DNA of 64,000 nt from RH-AL1 sp965277735 (lineage in GTDB: Bacteria > Pseudomonadota > Alphaproteobacteria > Rhizobiales > Beijerinckiaceae). The notes beneath the pieces are model-generated. The model saw nothing but the letters and a program-made list of their open reading frames with translations, made no database searches and had not been told where the DNA came from. The first letter of the stretch is position 1. Each line of letters opens with the position of its first letter. The position numbers were made by a program, and so were the translations under genes. The DNA lies in NCBI GenBank assembly GCA_965277735.1, contig CBDIDO010000003.1:2666001-2730000 (forward strand), given 5' to 3'. Shown here piece after piece: positions 50,747 through 59,733 of the stretch.

Positions 50747-51595
50747 TCAGGCCGTGGCGTAGGGCTGCGCGGCAGCGACGCCTGGCTGCTGATGCGCCGC
50801 GCCGCGACCACGAAAATAGGCCTCGATCTCGGCGATGCGCCGGGTCAGGCGCGGATAGCCGGAGACGATGTGGAGCAGGAAGCCGGTGACCGGCGGCACC
50901 ATCTTCTCCTCCTCGGCGAAGGCATCGAGGTTGAGGCCGGCGTTGAGCTTGGCGCTGCCGCACGCCAGCATGGCGATTCCGCCGCGCGACGCCGCGAGGT
51001 CGTCGACGCAGAAGGCGCCGATCCGGTCTGCCGTCAGCTCGCGCGCGCGATGATAGGCCGGCCCCAGGAACGGAACGACCGAGCCGGGCAGCTTCAGGAA
51101 GTTCTTCCACGGCGAGAGATGGCCCGCGGCGTGATGGCCGAGCTCGTGACCGATGACGAAATCGACCTGCGCCTGCGTGTCGACATCGACGATCGCCGAG
51201 GTGATGAGCACCATGCTCTTTTGCCCCATGCGCGCCGCGAAGGCGTTCACGAGGCCATTGGAATTGTACAGGAAGCTCTGCGGGACCTCGGCGAGGCCGA
51301 GCTTGGCGGCGCCGCGCTGCAGGCTCGCGTAAAGCTGCGGAAACTGGCGCTCGGTGATGAGGATGGCGTGGCCGAACAGGTAGGCCCTATGGAACAGCTT
51401 GGCGATGTAGACGACCAGGGCGAAGACGGCGATCTCGACGAGAAGGATGATCAGTTGCGCAAAAGAGTGCTGCAGCAATGCACCCGCAACGATGATGAGA
51501 GCAAGAAGAGCCCAGATCCCAATCCCGAAGACCATGATCAGGGTGCCGTAGAGCTGCTCCTTGCTGTGGCGGAGATTGCCGATCGACTGTGCCAT
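50747..51595 (-). CDS. M48-family membrane metalloprotease
   Basis: A 282-residue M48 peptidase. Two N-terminal membrane segments (LIMVFGIGIWALLALIIVAG, LIILLVEIAVFALVVYIAKL) precede the zinc site H150-E-L-G-H154 in FVIGHELGHHAAGH and the third ligand region RARELTADRIGA. The family includes HtpX-like quality-control proteases of membrane proteins, but this member is of the separate Rhizobiales type with a Pro/Gln tail. It sits between convergent rnd and the ppx gene. Confidence 0.88.
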   Translation of the reverse strand: MAQSIGNLRHSKEQLYGTLIMVFGIGIWALLALIIVAGALLQHSFAQLIILLVEIAVFALVVYIAKLFHRAYLFGHAILITERQFPQLYASLQRGAAKLGLAEVPQSFLYNSNGLVNAFAARMGQKSMVLITSAIVDVDTQAQVDFVIGHELGHHAAGHLSPWKNFLKLPGSVVPFLGPAYHRARELTADRIGAFCVDDLAASRGGIAMLACGSAKLNAGLNLDAFAEEEKMVPPVTGFLLHIVSGYPRLTRRIAEIEAYFRGRGAAHQQPGVAAAQPYATA

Positions 51596-51684
51596 GCGAG
51601 CCCCCTGAAATAACTGCTCTCAATAAGTGCATTCCACAACGATTTGACGACGGGAAGCAAGGGGCAGGCGCTGAGCTCGGCTGA

Positions 51685-53226
51685 TCACGCCACTTCGATC
51701 GCGGCGTCCTTCCCCATCAACTTGGCGAGGCCCTTCACGCGGCCGAGCAAGCGATCGTTCGACAAGTCGGCAAGATGCGCCGGCAGGGTCAGCACGATCT
51801 TCGATCCCCTCATCGTCAGCGGCGCGACACCGAGGACGCCCTGCATGCTGGCGGCGAGCACGGAGGCGACCCGCATCGTCGCGCCGACCAGCGAGGCCCG
51901 CTCGATCAGGCGCGGCGGCATCTGGCTGCGGATCTGAAGGGCGATCTCCTCATCGAGCCCGACGTAGCGGAGCGTGGCGACCAGCGACAGGAACGAGCGC
52001 CCGACATGGTCGACCCCGGGCAGGATGGCCGAGGAGACGAGGTTGAAGCTCTGGATGCCGCGATAATCGGGATGCGCGCGCCAGTTCACCTCGGAGAGGT
52101 AGCAGGCCGCTTCGCGCAGGCGCCGCTCGTCCACCGTCTCGGCGATCGCAGCCGATTCGAGGAAATCGTGGGTCCAGTCGATCAGCTCGTCGGAATAGGC
52201 GGGCGTGCGCGACAGCAGGCGATTGAGCTTTTGCGCCGCGACGATCAGCGGATCGGCGCCGCGCTGCGCCGGGCCGAGCCCTTCGTAGAGCAGGCCTTCG
52301 CGCACGCCGTAGGTCGAGATCACGACCTCCTTCGGCTTGGCGCGGCGGATCAGCTCGTCGAGCAGAATGGCGCCATAGGCGAGGAGCGGCCGCCGCGCGG
52401 CGGCGACCGAATCGATCGCCAGGAACGAGCTCGCGTCGACCCGCTCGACGAGATCGGCGAGCTCGGCCGCCTCTCGTGCCGGGATCGTATAGCCGTGCAT
52501 CACCATCAGCTGGTAGTTGCGCTGGCCCATGTGCAGCTTGGCGAGGGCGCGCCAGGTGCCCCCGACGGCGTAGAAGGTGCGCCCCTGCAAGGCGTCGAGC
52601 GCATCGCAGCGGGCGAGCGCCTCGCGCACGATCTTGGCGGCGCCCTTCGGCGAGCGGCCAGAGGCGTCCATCAGCGCAAGGCCGCCGAGCGGCAAGCTGG
52701 TCCCCGTGCCCATGCGCTCGCCCTTGACGTCGATCAACTCGAGCGAGCCGCCGCCCATGTCGCCGACGACGCCGTCCGGCGCGTGGATGCCGGAGAGCAC
52801 GCCGAGCGCCGAGAGCCGCGCCTCGCGCGCGCCGGACAGCAGCGCGATCTCGCGGCCGCCGAGTGCAGCCTTCGCCGCGGCCAGGAACTCGGGGCCGTTC
52901 GAGGCATCGCGCGCCGCCGCTGTCGCGATGACGCGTACGTCGTCGATGCCGAGGATCTCCGTCAAAGCGCGGAAGCGCTTCAGCGCGGAAAGCGCCTTCT
53001 CGACGCCGGACTTGGCGAGCTTGCCCGTCGTGAAGACGCCGTTGCCGAGCGCGCACAACGATTTCTCGTTGAAGGACGGCACCGGGGCGCGGTCCAGATT
53101 GTCGTAGGCGACGAGCCGGACCGAGTTCGATCCGATGTCGATGATGGCCACAGGATGCATCGCGACCGGATGGGTCGCGTCATGATGGGTGTGCGCGTGC
53201 GCGGACAAAAGCGCGTTCGACGTCAT
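51685..53226 (-). CDS. ppx: Exopolyphosphatase (Ppx/GppA family)
   Basis: A 513-residue Ppx/GppA phosphatase that removes terminal phosphate from polyphosphate or acts on pppGpp. The actin-like ATPase motifs are VAIIDIGSNSVRLVAYDN and VVGDMGGGSLELIDVKG. ARDASNGPEFLAAAKAALGG, TFYAVGGTWRALAKLHM, ISTYGVREGLLYEGL and an HD-like C-terminal half follow. The start ATG 53226 gives a His-rich stretch (SAHAHTHHDATHPVAMHPVA) before the domain. It starts four bases after the ppk stop, a conserved operon. Confidence 0.93.
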   Translation of the reverse strand: MTSNALLSAHAHTHHDATHPVAMHPVAIIDIGSNSVRLVAYDNLDRAPVPSFNEKSLCALGNGVFTTGKLAKSGVEKALSALKRFRALTEILGIDDVRVIATAAARDASNGPEFLAAAKAALGGREIALLSGAREARLSALGVLSGIHAPDGVVGDMGGGSLELIDVKGERMGTGTSLPLGGLALMDASGRSPKGAAKIVREALARCDALDALQGRTFYAVGGTWRALAKLHMGQRNYQLMVMHGYTIPAREAAELADLVERVDASSFLAIDSVAAARRPLLAYGAILLDELIRRAKPKEVVISTYGVREGLLYEGLGPAQRGADPLIVAAQKLNRLLSRTPAYSDELIDWTHDFLESAAIAETVDERRLREAACYLSEVNWRAHPDYRGIQSFNLVSSAILPGVDHVGRSFLSLVATLRYVGLDEEIALQIRSQMPPRLIERASLVGATMRVASVLAASMQGVLGVAPLTMRGSKIVLTLPAHLADLSNDRLLGRVKGLAKLMGKDAAIEVA

Positions 53227-53230
53227 GCGC

Positions 53231-55513
53231 TCAGAGCGTTTCAAGCCGCTTCAGCAACGTGCGTGGCGAGTTTTCCTTCAGGCTCTTGCCGCGCCCGGAC
53301 AGGCTCGGGTTGGTCATGAAGTACGAGTGCGCGTTGAAGGGCTCCTCGCTCGCCGGCGGCGCGATTCGCGTCGACGATCCGTCGGGCGAGACGCGATACG
53401 ATTGCTGGTTGTCGAGAAGATTGGCCACCATGATCTGATCGAGCACCTGCTCATGCACCGTCGGGTTCAGGACGGGTAGCATGATCTCGACGCGACGGTC
53501 GAGGTTGCGCTGCATCAGGTCGGCCGACGAGATGTAGACAAGTGCCTTGGGGTGCGGGAGCGCGTGGCCGTTGCCGAAGCAATAGATGCGCGCGTGCTCC
53601 AGGAAGCGGCCGATGATCGATTTGACGCGGATGTTCTCCGACAGGCCGGGCACGCCGGGACGCAGGCAGCAGATGCCCCGCACCACGCAATCGATCTGTA
53701 CGCCGGCCTGGCTCGCCTTGTAGAGCGCGTCGATGATGCCGGGATCGACCAGCGAGTTGCACTTCAGCCAGACGCTGCCCTTCTTGCCGGCACGCGCGAA
53801 GGCGATCTCCGATTCGAGGTTCTGCAGGAAGCGCTCGCGCAGCGACACGGGCGACATCGCCAGGCGCTCGAGCCCGTCGGGCTCGGCATAGCCGGTGATG
53901 AAGTTGAACACGCGCGACACATCGCGCCCGATCGCCGGATCGGCCGTGAAGAACGAGACGTCGGTGTAAATCTTCGCGGTGTTCGGGTGATAATTGCCGG
54001 TGCCGATGTGGCAATAGGTGATGAGCGCGTTGCCCTCGCGCCGGACCACCATCGACAGCTTGCCGTGCGTCTTCAGCTCGATGAAGCCGAACACGACCTG
54101 CGCGCCGGCCCGCTCGAGATCGCGCGCCCAGCGGATGTTGGCCTCCTCGTCGAAACGCGCCTTCAGCTCGACGAGCGCGGTGACCGACTTGCCGGACTCC
54201 GCGGCCTCGATCAGCGCGCCGACGATCGGCGAGTCGGAGGAGGTGCGGTAGAGCGTCTGCTTGATCGCGACGACGTTGGGATCGCGCGCCGCCTGCTTCA
54301 GGTACTGCACGACGACGTCGAACGATTCGTAGGGGTGGTGGACGACCACGTCCTTCTGGCGGATCGCCAGGAAGCAATCGCCGCCGTTGTCGCGGATGCG
54401 CTCGGGGAAGCGCGGGTTGTACGGCTTGAACTTGAGCTCCGGCCGGTCGAGCGAGACGATCTCGGAGAGCTCGTTCAAGGCGAGCATGCCGTCGAGCACG
54501 AAGGTCTCGTCGTGAACAACGCCGAGCTCCTCGGCGACGAAGGTGCGCAGCGCCGCCGGCATCAGGCTGTCGTACTCGAGCCGGATCACCGAGCCGCGGC
54601 GGCGCCGCTTCAGGGCCGATTCGAAGAGCAGCACGAGATCTTCCGCTTCTTCCTCGATTTCGAGGTCGGAATCGCGGATGACGCGGAAGGCGCCGGAGCC
54701 CTTCAGCAGGTAGCCCGGGAACAGCATCTGGGTGAACAGGCCGACCAGCGTCTCGAGCGAGACGAAGCGAGTCGGGCCGCCCTCCTGCTGCGGCAGGTGG
54801 ATGAAGCGGTCGATCTTCGACGGCAGGCGGATCAGCGCCTTAAGCACCTTGTTGTCGTTCGGCCGCACCAGCTCGAGCGCGATCGAGAACCCGAAATTCG
54901 GGATGAACGGGAAGGGATGCGCCGGGTCGACCGCGAGCGGGGTCAGCACCGGGAAGATGTGCGTCGTGAAATGCGTCTCGAGCCAAGACATGTCGGCCTT
55001 GGAGAGGTCGCCCGGATCGACGAGCACGATGCCGACATGGACGAGCTCCTCGCGCAGCTCGCGCCAGCGGCGCTGCTGCTCGGCGGCGAGATGCTTGACG
55101 CCCTCGCGGATCTTGACGAGCTGCTCTGCCGGCGTGGACCCGTCGTCCGAGGGCGTGGTGACGCCCTGGCGGACCTGGCCGCGCAGGCCCGCGACGCGGA
55201 CCATGAAAAACTCGTCGAGGTTGTTCGCCGAGATCGACAGGAAGCGCAGCTGCTCGAGCAGCGGGTGGTTGCGGTTCGACGCCTCCTGCAGGACGCGGCG
55301 GTTGAACTCGAGCCAGGACAGCTCGCGATTGATGAAGCGCTGCGGCGATTCCACGAGCTTTTCGGGGTGCTCGGCCAGCTCGCCGAGCGTGCCCATCAGG
55401 GCGATCGAGGCGGCCGGCGAATTATCGCCGTGGAGCGCCGGATCCGCCCCGAAGCCGCGATGCTCGATGTCCTCGGGGCGTACGCGCGCGCCTTCCTCAG
55501 TCTCGCTCGTCAT
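53231..55513 (-). CDS. ppk1: Polyphosphate kinase 1
   Basis: PPK1 reversibly polymerises the gamma phosphate of ATP into polyphosphate. The 760-residue protein has the N-terminal FINRELSWLEFNRRVLQEAS and FLSISANNLDEFFMVRVAGL, the phospholipase-D-like phosphorylation site YCHIGTGNYHPNTAKIYTD (active His), the second HALPHPKALVYISSADLMQR NLDRRVE region, and FDEEANIRWARDLERAGAQV. ATG 55513 (MTSETEEGARV) precedes an acidic leader of about 55 residues. It leads ppk1-ppx. I looked for a Pho box in the 169 bp upstream and saw none. Confidence 0.97.
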   Translation of the reverse strand: MTSETEEGARVRPEDIEHRGFGADPALHGDNSPAASIALMGTLGELAEHPEKLVESPQRFINRELSWLEFNRRVLQEASNRNHPLLEQLRFLSISANNLDEFFMVRVAGLRGQVRQGVTTPSDDGSTPAEQLVKIREGVKHLAAEQQRRWRELREELVHVGIVLVDPGDLSKADMSWLETHFTTHIFPVLTPLAVDPAHPFPFIPNFGFSIALELVRPNDNKVLKALIRLPSKIDRFIHLPQQEGGPTRFVSLETLVGLFTQMLFPGYLLKGSGAFRVIRDSDLEIEEEAEDLVLLFESALKRRRRGSVIRLEYDSLMPAALRTFVAEELGVVHDETFVLDGMLALNELSEIVSLDRPELKFKPYNPRFPERIRDNGGDCFLAIRQKDVVVHHPYESFDVVVQYLKQAARDPNVVAIKQTLYRTSSDSPIVGALIEAAESGKSVTALVELKARFDEEANIRWARDLERAGAQVVFGFIELKTHGKLSMVVRREGNALITYCHIGTGNYHPNTAKIYTDVSFFTADPAIGRDVSRVFNFITGYAEPDGLERLAMSPVSLRERFLQNLESEIAFARAGKKGSVWLKCNSLVDPGIIDALYKASQAGVQIDCVVRGICCLRPGVPGLSENIRVKSIIGRFLEHARIYCFGNGHALPHPKALVYISSADLMQRNLDRRVEIMLPVLNPTVHEQVLDQIMVANLLDNQQSYRVSPDGSSTRIAPPASEEPFNAHSYFMTNPSLSGRGKSLKENSPRTLLKRLETL

Positions 55514-55682
55514 GCTCGGTCGTCCTCGATGCTCGAATCTGCGCCAGGTCGCCGGGATCGCCCGACGTTTGAGGGATGGTCGCGGCAAGCGTCACCGCTT
55601 GAACCCCCTTTGGCTCGGATGCATCCTTCATACACCCAACAAGACACCATTGTGACAATGGGTTAGGCGCAGGGAGGCTGGC

Positions 55683-56120
55683 ATGACCGTAGCCCGGATA
55701 CTCGCGGGAAAAGGGCGGACCGTCACGACGGTACAGCCTCACGCGACGATGCGCGAGGTGATCGACGTGCTCGCGACCAAGCACATCGGCGCCCTCATAA
55801 TCGCCGACGTCAACGGCGCGATGAAAGGCATCGTCTCCGAGCGCGACGTCGTGCGCACGCTCGCCAAGCACGGCGTCGAGGCGATGGACACGCCCGTGTC
55901 GGGCTTCATGACCAAGGACGTGAAGTCGGCGACGGAGGAGGACGGCGTCATCGACGTGGCCCGCCGCATGTCGGCCGGCCGGTTCCGTCATATGCCGGTG
56001 TTGGGCGACGACGGGCGCCTCGTCGGCATCGTCTCTGTCGGCGACGCGATCAAATACCGGCTCGAGCAGATGGAGGCCGAGCAATCGGCGCTCCGCGAGT
56101 ACATCTCGACGACCTACTGA
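55683..56120 (+). CDS. CBS-domain pair protein
   Basis: A 145-residue stand-alone Bateman module: first CBS motif TVQPHATMREVIDVLATKHI followed by GIVSERDVVRTLAKHG, second TEEDGVIDVARRMSAGRFRH followed by GIVSVGDAIKYRLEQM. Such proteins bind adenine nucleotides and act as energy sensors; a partner is not evident. AGGGAGG lies seven bases before the ATG. The 3' end overlaps the patatin gene by seven bases on the other strand. Confidence 0.9.
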   Translation: MTVARILAGKGRTVTTVQPHATMREVIDVLATKHIGALIIADVNGAMKGIVSERDVVRTLAKHGVEAMDTPVSGFMTKDVKSATEEDGVIDVARRMSAGRFRHMPVLGDDGRLVGIVSVGDAIKYRLEQMEAEQSALREYISTTY

Positions 56121-57148
56121 GCCGCCGCCTCGGGCTCGGGCTGCAGCTCGCTCTGGACCTCGAACAAGGCGAGTTGCGCGCGGATCGCCGGCAGGGCCTC
56201 GCGCGCGACGCGGCGCCCGTGTGCGACGAGCTTTTCCGCGCGGTGGAAATCGAACAGGCCGATGCTGTCGAGCCGCGCCGGGATCAGGACGTCCGGCCGG
56301 TCGTAGGCGAGACGCGCGCGCGAGATGCGCTCCTGCGCGACCGAGAAGGCGTTGATCATCACGCTGGCGATGCCGGGTGCGCCGTCGTCCCGGCGCTCGA
56401 AGAGCCGCCGCCGTGCGAAGCGCAGCCGGCGGCGACGCGCGGTCCGCGCTGCAGGTGCGGCCGAGGCCTCGGGCTCGTCGCCCAACAGGCCGGCCGAGCC
56501 GGAGACGGCGGATTCGTCGAGATCCGAGGTCAGCGAGACGGCGATGACGAAGTCGGCCCCGAGATGCCGGCAGACGGAGACGGGCACGGGATTCGACATC
56601 GCCCCATCGAACAGCCAGCGGCCGCCGATCCGGATCGGCTCGAAGAGCCCGGGCATCGCATAGGAGGCGCGCACCGCCTCGACGAGGTCACCCGAGCCGA
56701 GGCAGACCTCGCGGCCCGAGCCGAGCTCTGTGGCGACCGCCGCGAACGGCATCGGCAAGGCCTCGATCTTGAGGGTGCCGAGGTCGTTCGTCAGGCGGCG
56801 TCTGAGCCGCGCGCCGCCGATCAGCGCGCTGCCCGCAAACGAAATGTCCATGAGGCCGAGCATGCGGCGGCGGTTGAGGCTGAGCGCGAAAGCCTCCAGC
56901 TCGTCGAGCTTTCCTGCCGCGGCGCAGCCCCCGACGACCGCGCCGATCGAGGTGCCGGCGATGACGTCGACCGGCACGCCGGCGGCGCGCAGCTCGCGGA
57001 CGATGCCGATATGAGCCCAGCCGCGCGCCGAGCCGCCGCCCAGCGCCAGGCCGATCCTCGGACGCGACGCGCCCTTCACCCCGCTTGCAGGACGGGACGC
57101 AAGGTGTTGTGTAACCTCGCGTTTCGCGAAAAGGGCGCCGAGCGTCAA
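56114..57148 (-). CDS. Patatin-like phospholipase (RssA type)
   Basis: A patatin-family lipid hydrolase. The oxyanion motif IGLALGGGSARGWAHIGIV, nucleophile GTSIGAVVGG (G-x-S-x-G) and catalytic Asp in WLFDGAMSNPVPVSVCRHLG are all present. The C-terminal third is Arg-rich (RTARRRRLRFARRRLFERRD). The start is uncertain: TTG 57148 overlaps the hisI stop codon and gives 344 residues; a GTG close to KGASRPRIGLALGGG would give about 315. The folE-hisI-patatin order is typical of Rhizobiales. Confidence 0.87.
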   Translation of the reverse strand: MTLGALFAKREVTQHLASRPASGVKGASRPRIGLALGGGSARGWAHIGIVRELRAAGVPVDVIAGTSIGAVVGGCAAAGKLDELEAFALSLNRRRMLGLMDISFAGSALIGGARLRRRLTNDLGTLKIEALPMPFAAVATELGSGREVCLGSGDLVEAVRASYAMPGLFEPIRIGGRWLFDGAMSNPVPVSVCRHLGADFVIAVSLTSDLDESAVSGSAGLLGDEPEASAAPAARTARRRRLRFARRRLFERRDDGAPGIASVMINAFSVAQERISRARLAYDRPDVLIPARLDSIGLFDFHRAEKLVAHGRRVAREALPAIRAQLALFEVQSELQPEPEAAAQ

Positions 57149-57534
57149 GGCGCGACCGTCGCGAGCATCGTGCGGCCGTCCTCGCGCGTCACGCGGCGGT
57201 AGAAGCACGAGCGCCGCCCGGTGTGGCAGGCGCCCCCGTCGCCGCCGACCACGACGCGCATCACCAGGGCATCCTGGTCGCAATCGGTCCTGATCTCGAC
57301 GACGTGCTGAGTCTGGCCCGACGTGTCGCCCTTGCGCCAAAGGGTCTGGCGCGAGCGCGACCAATAATGCGCGATGCCGGTCTCGAGCGTGCGGTCGAGC
57401 GCCTCGGCGTTCATGTGCGCGACCATCAGGACGCCGCCGTCTCCGTCGTCGATCGCGACGCAGGTCAGGAGCCCGTCGCGATCGAAGCGCGGGAGGAAGT
57501 CCAGACCCTCCTCGCGCGCGGCGTCGGCGGTCAT
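57145..57534 (-). CDS. hisI: Phosphoribosyl-AMP cyclohydrolase
   Basis: HisI opens the purine ring of phosphoribosyl-AMP in histidine synthesis. It is the stand-alone 129-residue cyclohydrolase without a HisE domain. Conserved parts are DFLPRFDRDGLLTCVAIDD, VLMVAHMNAEALDRTLETG, AHYWSRSRQTLWRKGDTSGQ, the metal-binding TDCDQDALVM and GACHTGRRSCFYR. ATG 57534 starts three bases past the folE stop. No other his genes are near, so this gene travels with folE rather than with a his operon. Confidence 0.96.
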   Translation of the reverse strand: MTADAAREEGLDFLPRFDRDGLLTCVAIDDGDGGVLMVAHMNAEALDRTLETGIAHYWSRSRQTLWRKGDTSGQTQHVVEIRTDCDQDALVMRVVVGGDGGACHTGRRSCFYRRVTREDGRTMLATVAP

Positions 57535-57536
57535 GC

Positions 57537-58202
57537 TCAGCCGCGCTGGCCCTGGCGCACCAGGGTCATGAAGCGGACCTGCTCGGCCGGATCGGTCTTG
57601 AAGACGCCCGCGAAGCCCGTGGTGACGGTCGAGGAGCCATGCTTGCGCACGCCGCGCAGCGACATGCACATGTGCTCGGCCTCGATCATCACCGCACAGC
57701 CGCGCGGTCGCAGGTTCAGCTCCAGCGCCTGCAGTACCTGCGCCGTCAGCGCCTCCTGCGTCTGCAGGCGCTTGGCGAAGACGTCGACCAGGCGCGCGAG
57801 CTTCGACAGGCCGACGACGCCCTCGGCGCTCGGGTAATAGGCGATGTGCGCACGGCCGATGAAGGGCACCATGTGGTGCTCGCAATGCGAGACGAACGGC
57901 ACGTCGCGCACGACGATGAGATCGTCGTAGCCAGACACGTCCGCGAAGACACGCGTCAGCGCCTCGGCGGGGTCGGCGGCATAGCCGCCAAAGAACTCGT
58001 CATAGGCCGCGACGACGCGCCGGGGGGTGTCGAGCAGCCCCTCGCGGTCAGGATCGTCGCCGATATAGCCGATCAGGATCCTGACGGCGGCCTCGGCCTC
58101 TTCGCGGGTCGGTTTTCGGGCGGGGAGCTGGTGTGCGGGGGATTGAGCGGTCGGCTGGCGCGCCAGTCGGTGATCGCGCAAGGTCTTAACCACATCGTCC
58201 AC
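57537..58202 (-). CDS. folE: GTP cyclohydrolase I
   Basis: FolE (type IA) makes 7,8-dihydroneopterin triphosphate, the first step to folate. The 221-residue protein shows DPDREGLLDTPRRVVAAYDE, FVSHCEHHMVPFIGRAHIAY (zinc Cys and His), GLSKLARLVDVFAKRLQTQE, MIEAEHMCMSLRGVRKHGS (second zinc Cys) and TDPAEQVRFM. The start is GTG 58202, six bases after a GGAGG ribosome site; longer upstream frames lack one. First gene of folE-hisI-patatin. Confidence 0.95.
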   Translation of the reverse strand: MDDVVKTLRDHRLARQPTAQSPAHQLPARKPTREEAEAAVRILIGYIGDDPDREGLLDTPRRVVAAYDEFFGGYAADPAEALTRVFADVSGYDDLIVVRDVPFVSHCEHHMVPFIGRAHIAYYPSAEGVVGLSKLARLVDVFAKRLQTQEALTAQVLQALELNLRPRGCAVMIEAEHMCMSLRGVRKHGSSTVTTGFAGVFKTDPAEQVRFMTLVRQGQRG

Positions 58203-58362
58203 GTGGTGCCTCCAGGTAATGTTCCAGGCGGAATGTTGACACGTCGGCGTCGGCCCACGGGAGCCGACACCTTCTTCTCGACGCGTCAATCGAACTCGTC
58301 CGGCGCATCGCAGCCTCCTATATAGGAAGCCTCATCGAACGTCACCGCATCCCGATGGCCGC

Positions 58363-58803
58363 ATGTTGAACCACATTTACAACCAGAAAATCCTCGAGCT
58401 GGCGGGCAACATCCCGCGGCTCGGCCGCCTCGCGTCGCCGCAGGCGAGCGCGCGGGCGCATTCGAAGCTCTGCGGCTCGACCGTGACCGTCGATGTAACG
58501 ATGGCCGGCGGCCGGGTGTCCGACTACGCGCAAGACGTGAAGGCCTGCGCCCTCGGCCAGGCCGCTGCCTCGATCGTCGGTCGCCATGTGATCGGGGCGA
58601 CCGCAGCCGAGCTGCGCGAAGTCCGCGACCGGATCCGCGCGATGCTGAAGCAGAACGGCGCCCCGCCCGACGGGCCCTGGGCCGACGCGGCGGTGCTCGA
58701 GCCGGTGCGCGACTTCAAGGCGCGCCACGCCTCGACGCTGCTGGCCTTCGAGGCCGCGGCGCAGGCCGCCAGCGAGATCCAGGGCGAACCCGTGGCGGCC
58801 TGA
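58363..58803 (+). CDS. IscU/NifU-like iron-sulfur scaffold protein
   Basis: A 146-residue protein of the NifU-N/IscU family. The first Cys region ARAHSKLCGSTVTVDVTMAG and the second DYAQDVKACALGQAAASIVG are conserved. In the place of the third Cys of true IscU the sequence reads FKARHASTLLAFEA, with no Cys. This subfamily is usually annotated as an iron-sulfur assembly scaffold, but the missing ligand means scaffold activity is uncertain. It is divergent from folE, which is a conserved neighbourhood in Rhizobiales. Confidence 0.85.
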   Translation: MLNHIYNQKILELAGNIPRLGRLASPQASARAHSKLCGSTVTVDVTMAGGRVSDYAQDVKACALGQAAASIVGRHVIGATAAELREVRDRIRAMLKQNGAPPDGPWADAAVLEPVRDFKARHASTLLAFEAAAQAASEIQGEPVAA

Positions 58804-58826
58804 TCGGCCTGCAACCCTGCTCACGC

Positions 58827-58856
58827 AAAAAGGCCGGCCCCAGGGGCCGACCTTTT
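58827..58856. terminator. Bidirectional Rho-independent terminator
   Basis: AAAAAGGCCGGCCCC and GGGGCCGACCTTTT nearly mirror each other around a two-base loop, giving an A run on one side and a T run on the other. It lies between the convergent stops of the IscU-like gene and the porin gene and should stop transcription from both directions. Confidence 0.88.
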
Positions 58857-58872
58857 GTCGAGATACGATCGA

Positions 58873-59733
58873 TCAGTAGCGGGCGACGACCGGTGCCGGT
58901 GCGCTGAGGAAGGAGTAGAGCAGACCGGCGCGGATCTGGTTGCCCTCGGTGCGGTAGTTGAGGGTGTAGCCGGGGTTGCCGCCGATACCCGTCAGATGGA
59001 TGCTCTCGCTGCCGAGGTTGTAGTGGACGTACTCGACCTTGAGGGTCGTCGTGTAATTGCCGAGCAGCTTGTCGAGGCCGATGTAGTGCTCGATCGAGAA
59101 CTTGTTGAGGAAGCTGTCGTTCGGGATGGCGTATTCCGCGCCGCCACCGAAATCGTAGCCGCCCTTCAGCTGGCCGTTGTTGCCGCCGTAGGCATTGACG
59201 CGGCCGTTGGTCAGGAAGTCGCCACCGAGGCCGGGATCGCCGAACGCGAAGCCGCCGGTGCCGTAGATCAGGAAATGATCGAAGGCGTAGCCGACCTTGC
59301 CGTTGGCGGTGCCGAGCACGTCGAGGCGCTGGTGGTACTGGCTGAGCGTCTGGAAACCGCCGGTGCCCGCGACGTCGAACGCGTTCTTGTGCAGGTCGAC
59401 GTAGTCGGCATCGAGGCTGGCGCCGAGAACGAAGCCGGTGCCCGGGGTGAACTGGTAGTTGTAGCCGATCCCGGCGCCGACGTTGGACGAGCCGTCCTTT
59501 TGGGTGCTGAGGTAGCCCGGACGGCCGATCAGCGGGCCGGGGCCCGTGGTGCGAACGCTGTTGTTGCTGCCGAACGTATAGGCCGAATGCAGGCCGGCCT
59601 CGTAGCCGGTCCAGCTGAAGGCGGTCACAACCGGGACATAGACCGGCGGCGCGCGGCGGCTCGGCAGGTCGGCCGCTACGGCGGCGCTGGCGCCGAGGGC
59701 GAGGCCGATAGCGGCAAGAACGAGCGATTTCAT
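58873..59733 (-). CDS. Omp25/31-type outer-membrane beta-barrel protein
   Basis: A 286-residue outer-membrane protein with signal peptide MKSLVLAAIGLALGASAAVA and mature start ADLPSRRAPPVYVPVVTAFS, typical of the Rhizobiales Omp25/31 family. Repeated barrel strands alternate with Gly/Asn-rich loops: FSWTGYEAGLHSAYTFGSN, GAGIGYNYQFTPGTGFVLGA, GKVGYAFDHFLIYGTGGFAF and the late IRAGLLYSFLSAPAPVVARY. The terminal Tyr fits the barrel-assembly signal. ATG 59733 follows CTGGGGGC. It lies between the IscU-like gene and yidD. Confidence 0.88.
   Translation of the reverse strand: MKSLVLAAIGLALGASAAVAADLPSRRAPPVYVPVVTAFSWTGYEAGLHSAYTFGSNNSVRTTGPGPLIGRPGYLSTQKDGSSNVGAGIGYNYQFTPGTGFVLGASLDADYVDLHKNAFDVAGTGGFQTLSQYHQRLDVLGTANGKVGYAFDHFLIYGTGGFAFGDPGLGGDFLTNGRVNAYGGNNGQLKGGYDFGGGAEYAIPNDSFLNKFSIEHYIGLDKLLGNYTTTLKVEYVHYNLGSESIHLTGIGGNPGYTLNYRTEGNQIRAGLLYSFLSAPAPVVARY

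Noticed and set aside
53552..55666. 704-codon plus-strand frame opposite ppk1
   Set aside because: Antisense of the highly conserved polyphosphate kinase; no ribosome site and no domain.
55514..55682. Pho box before ppk1
   Set aside because: A CTGTCAT-type direct repeat with 11-bp period was looked for and not seen; TGTGACAATGG alone is too weak.
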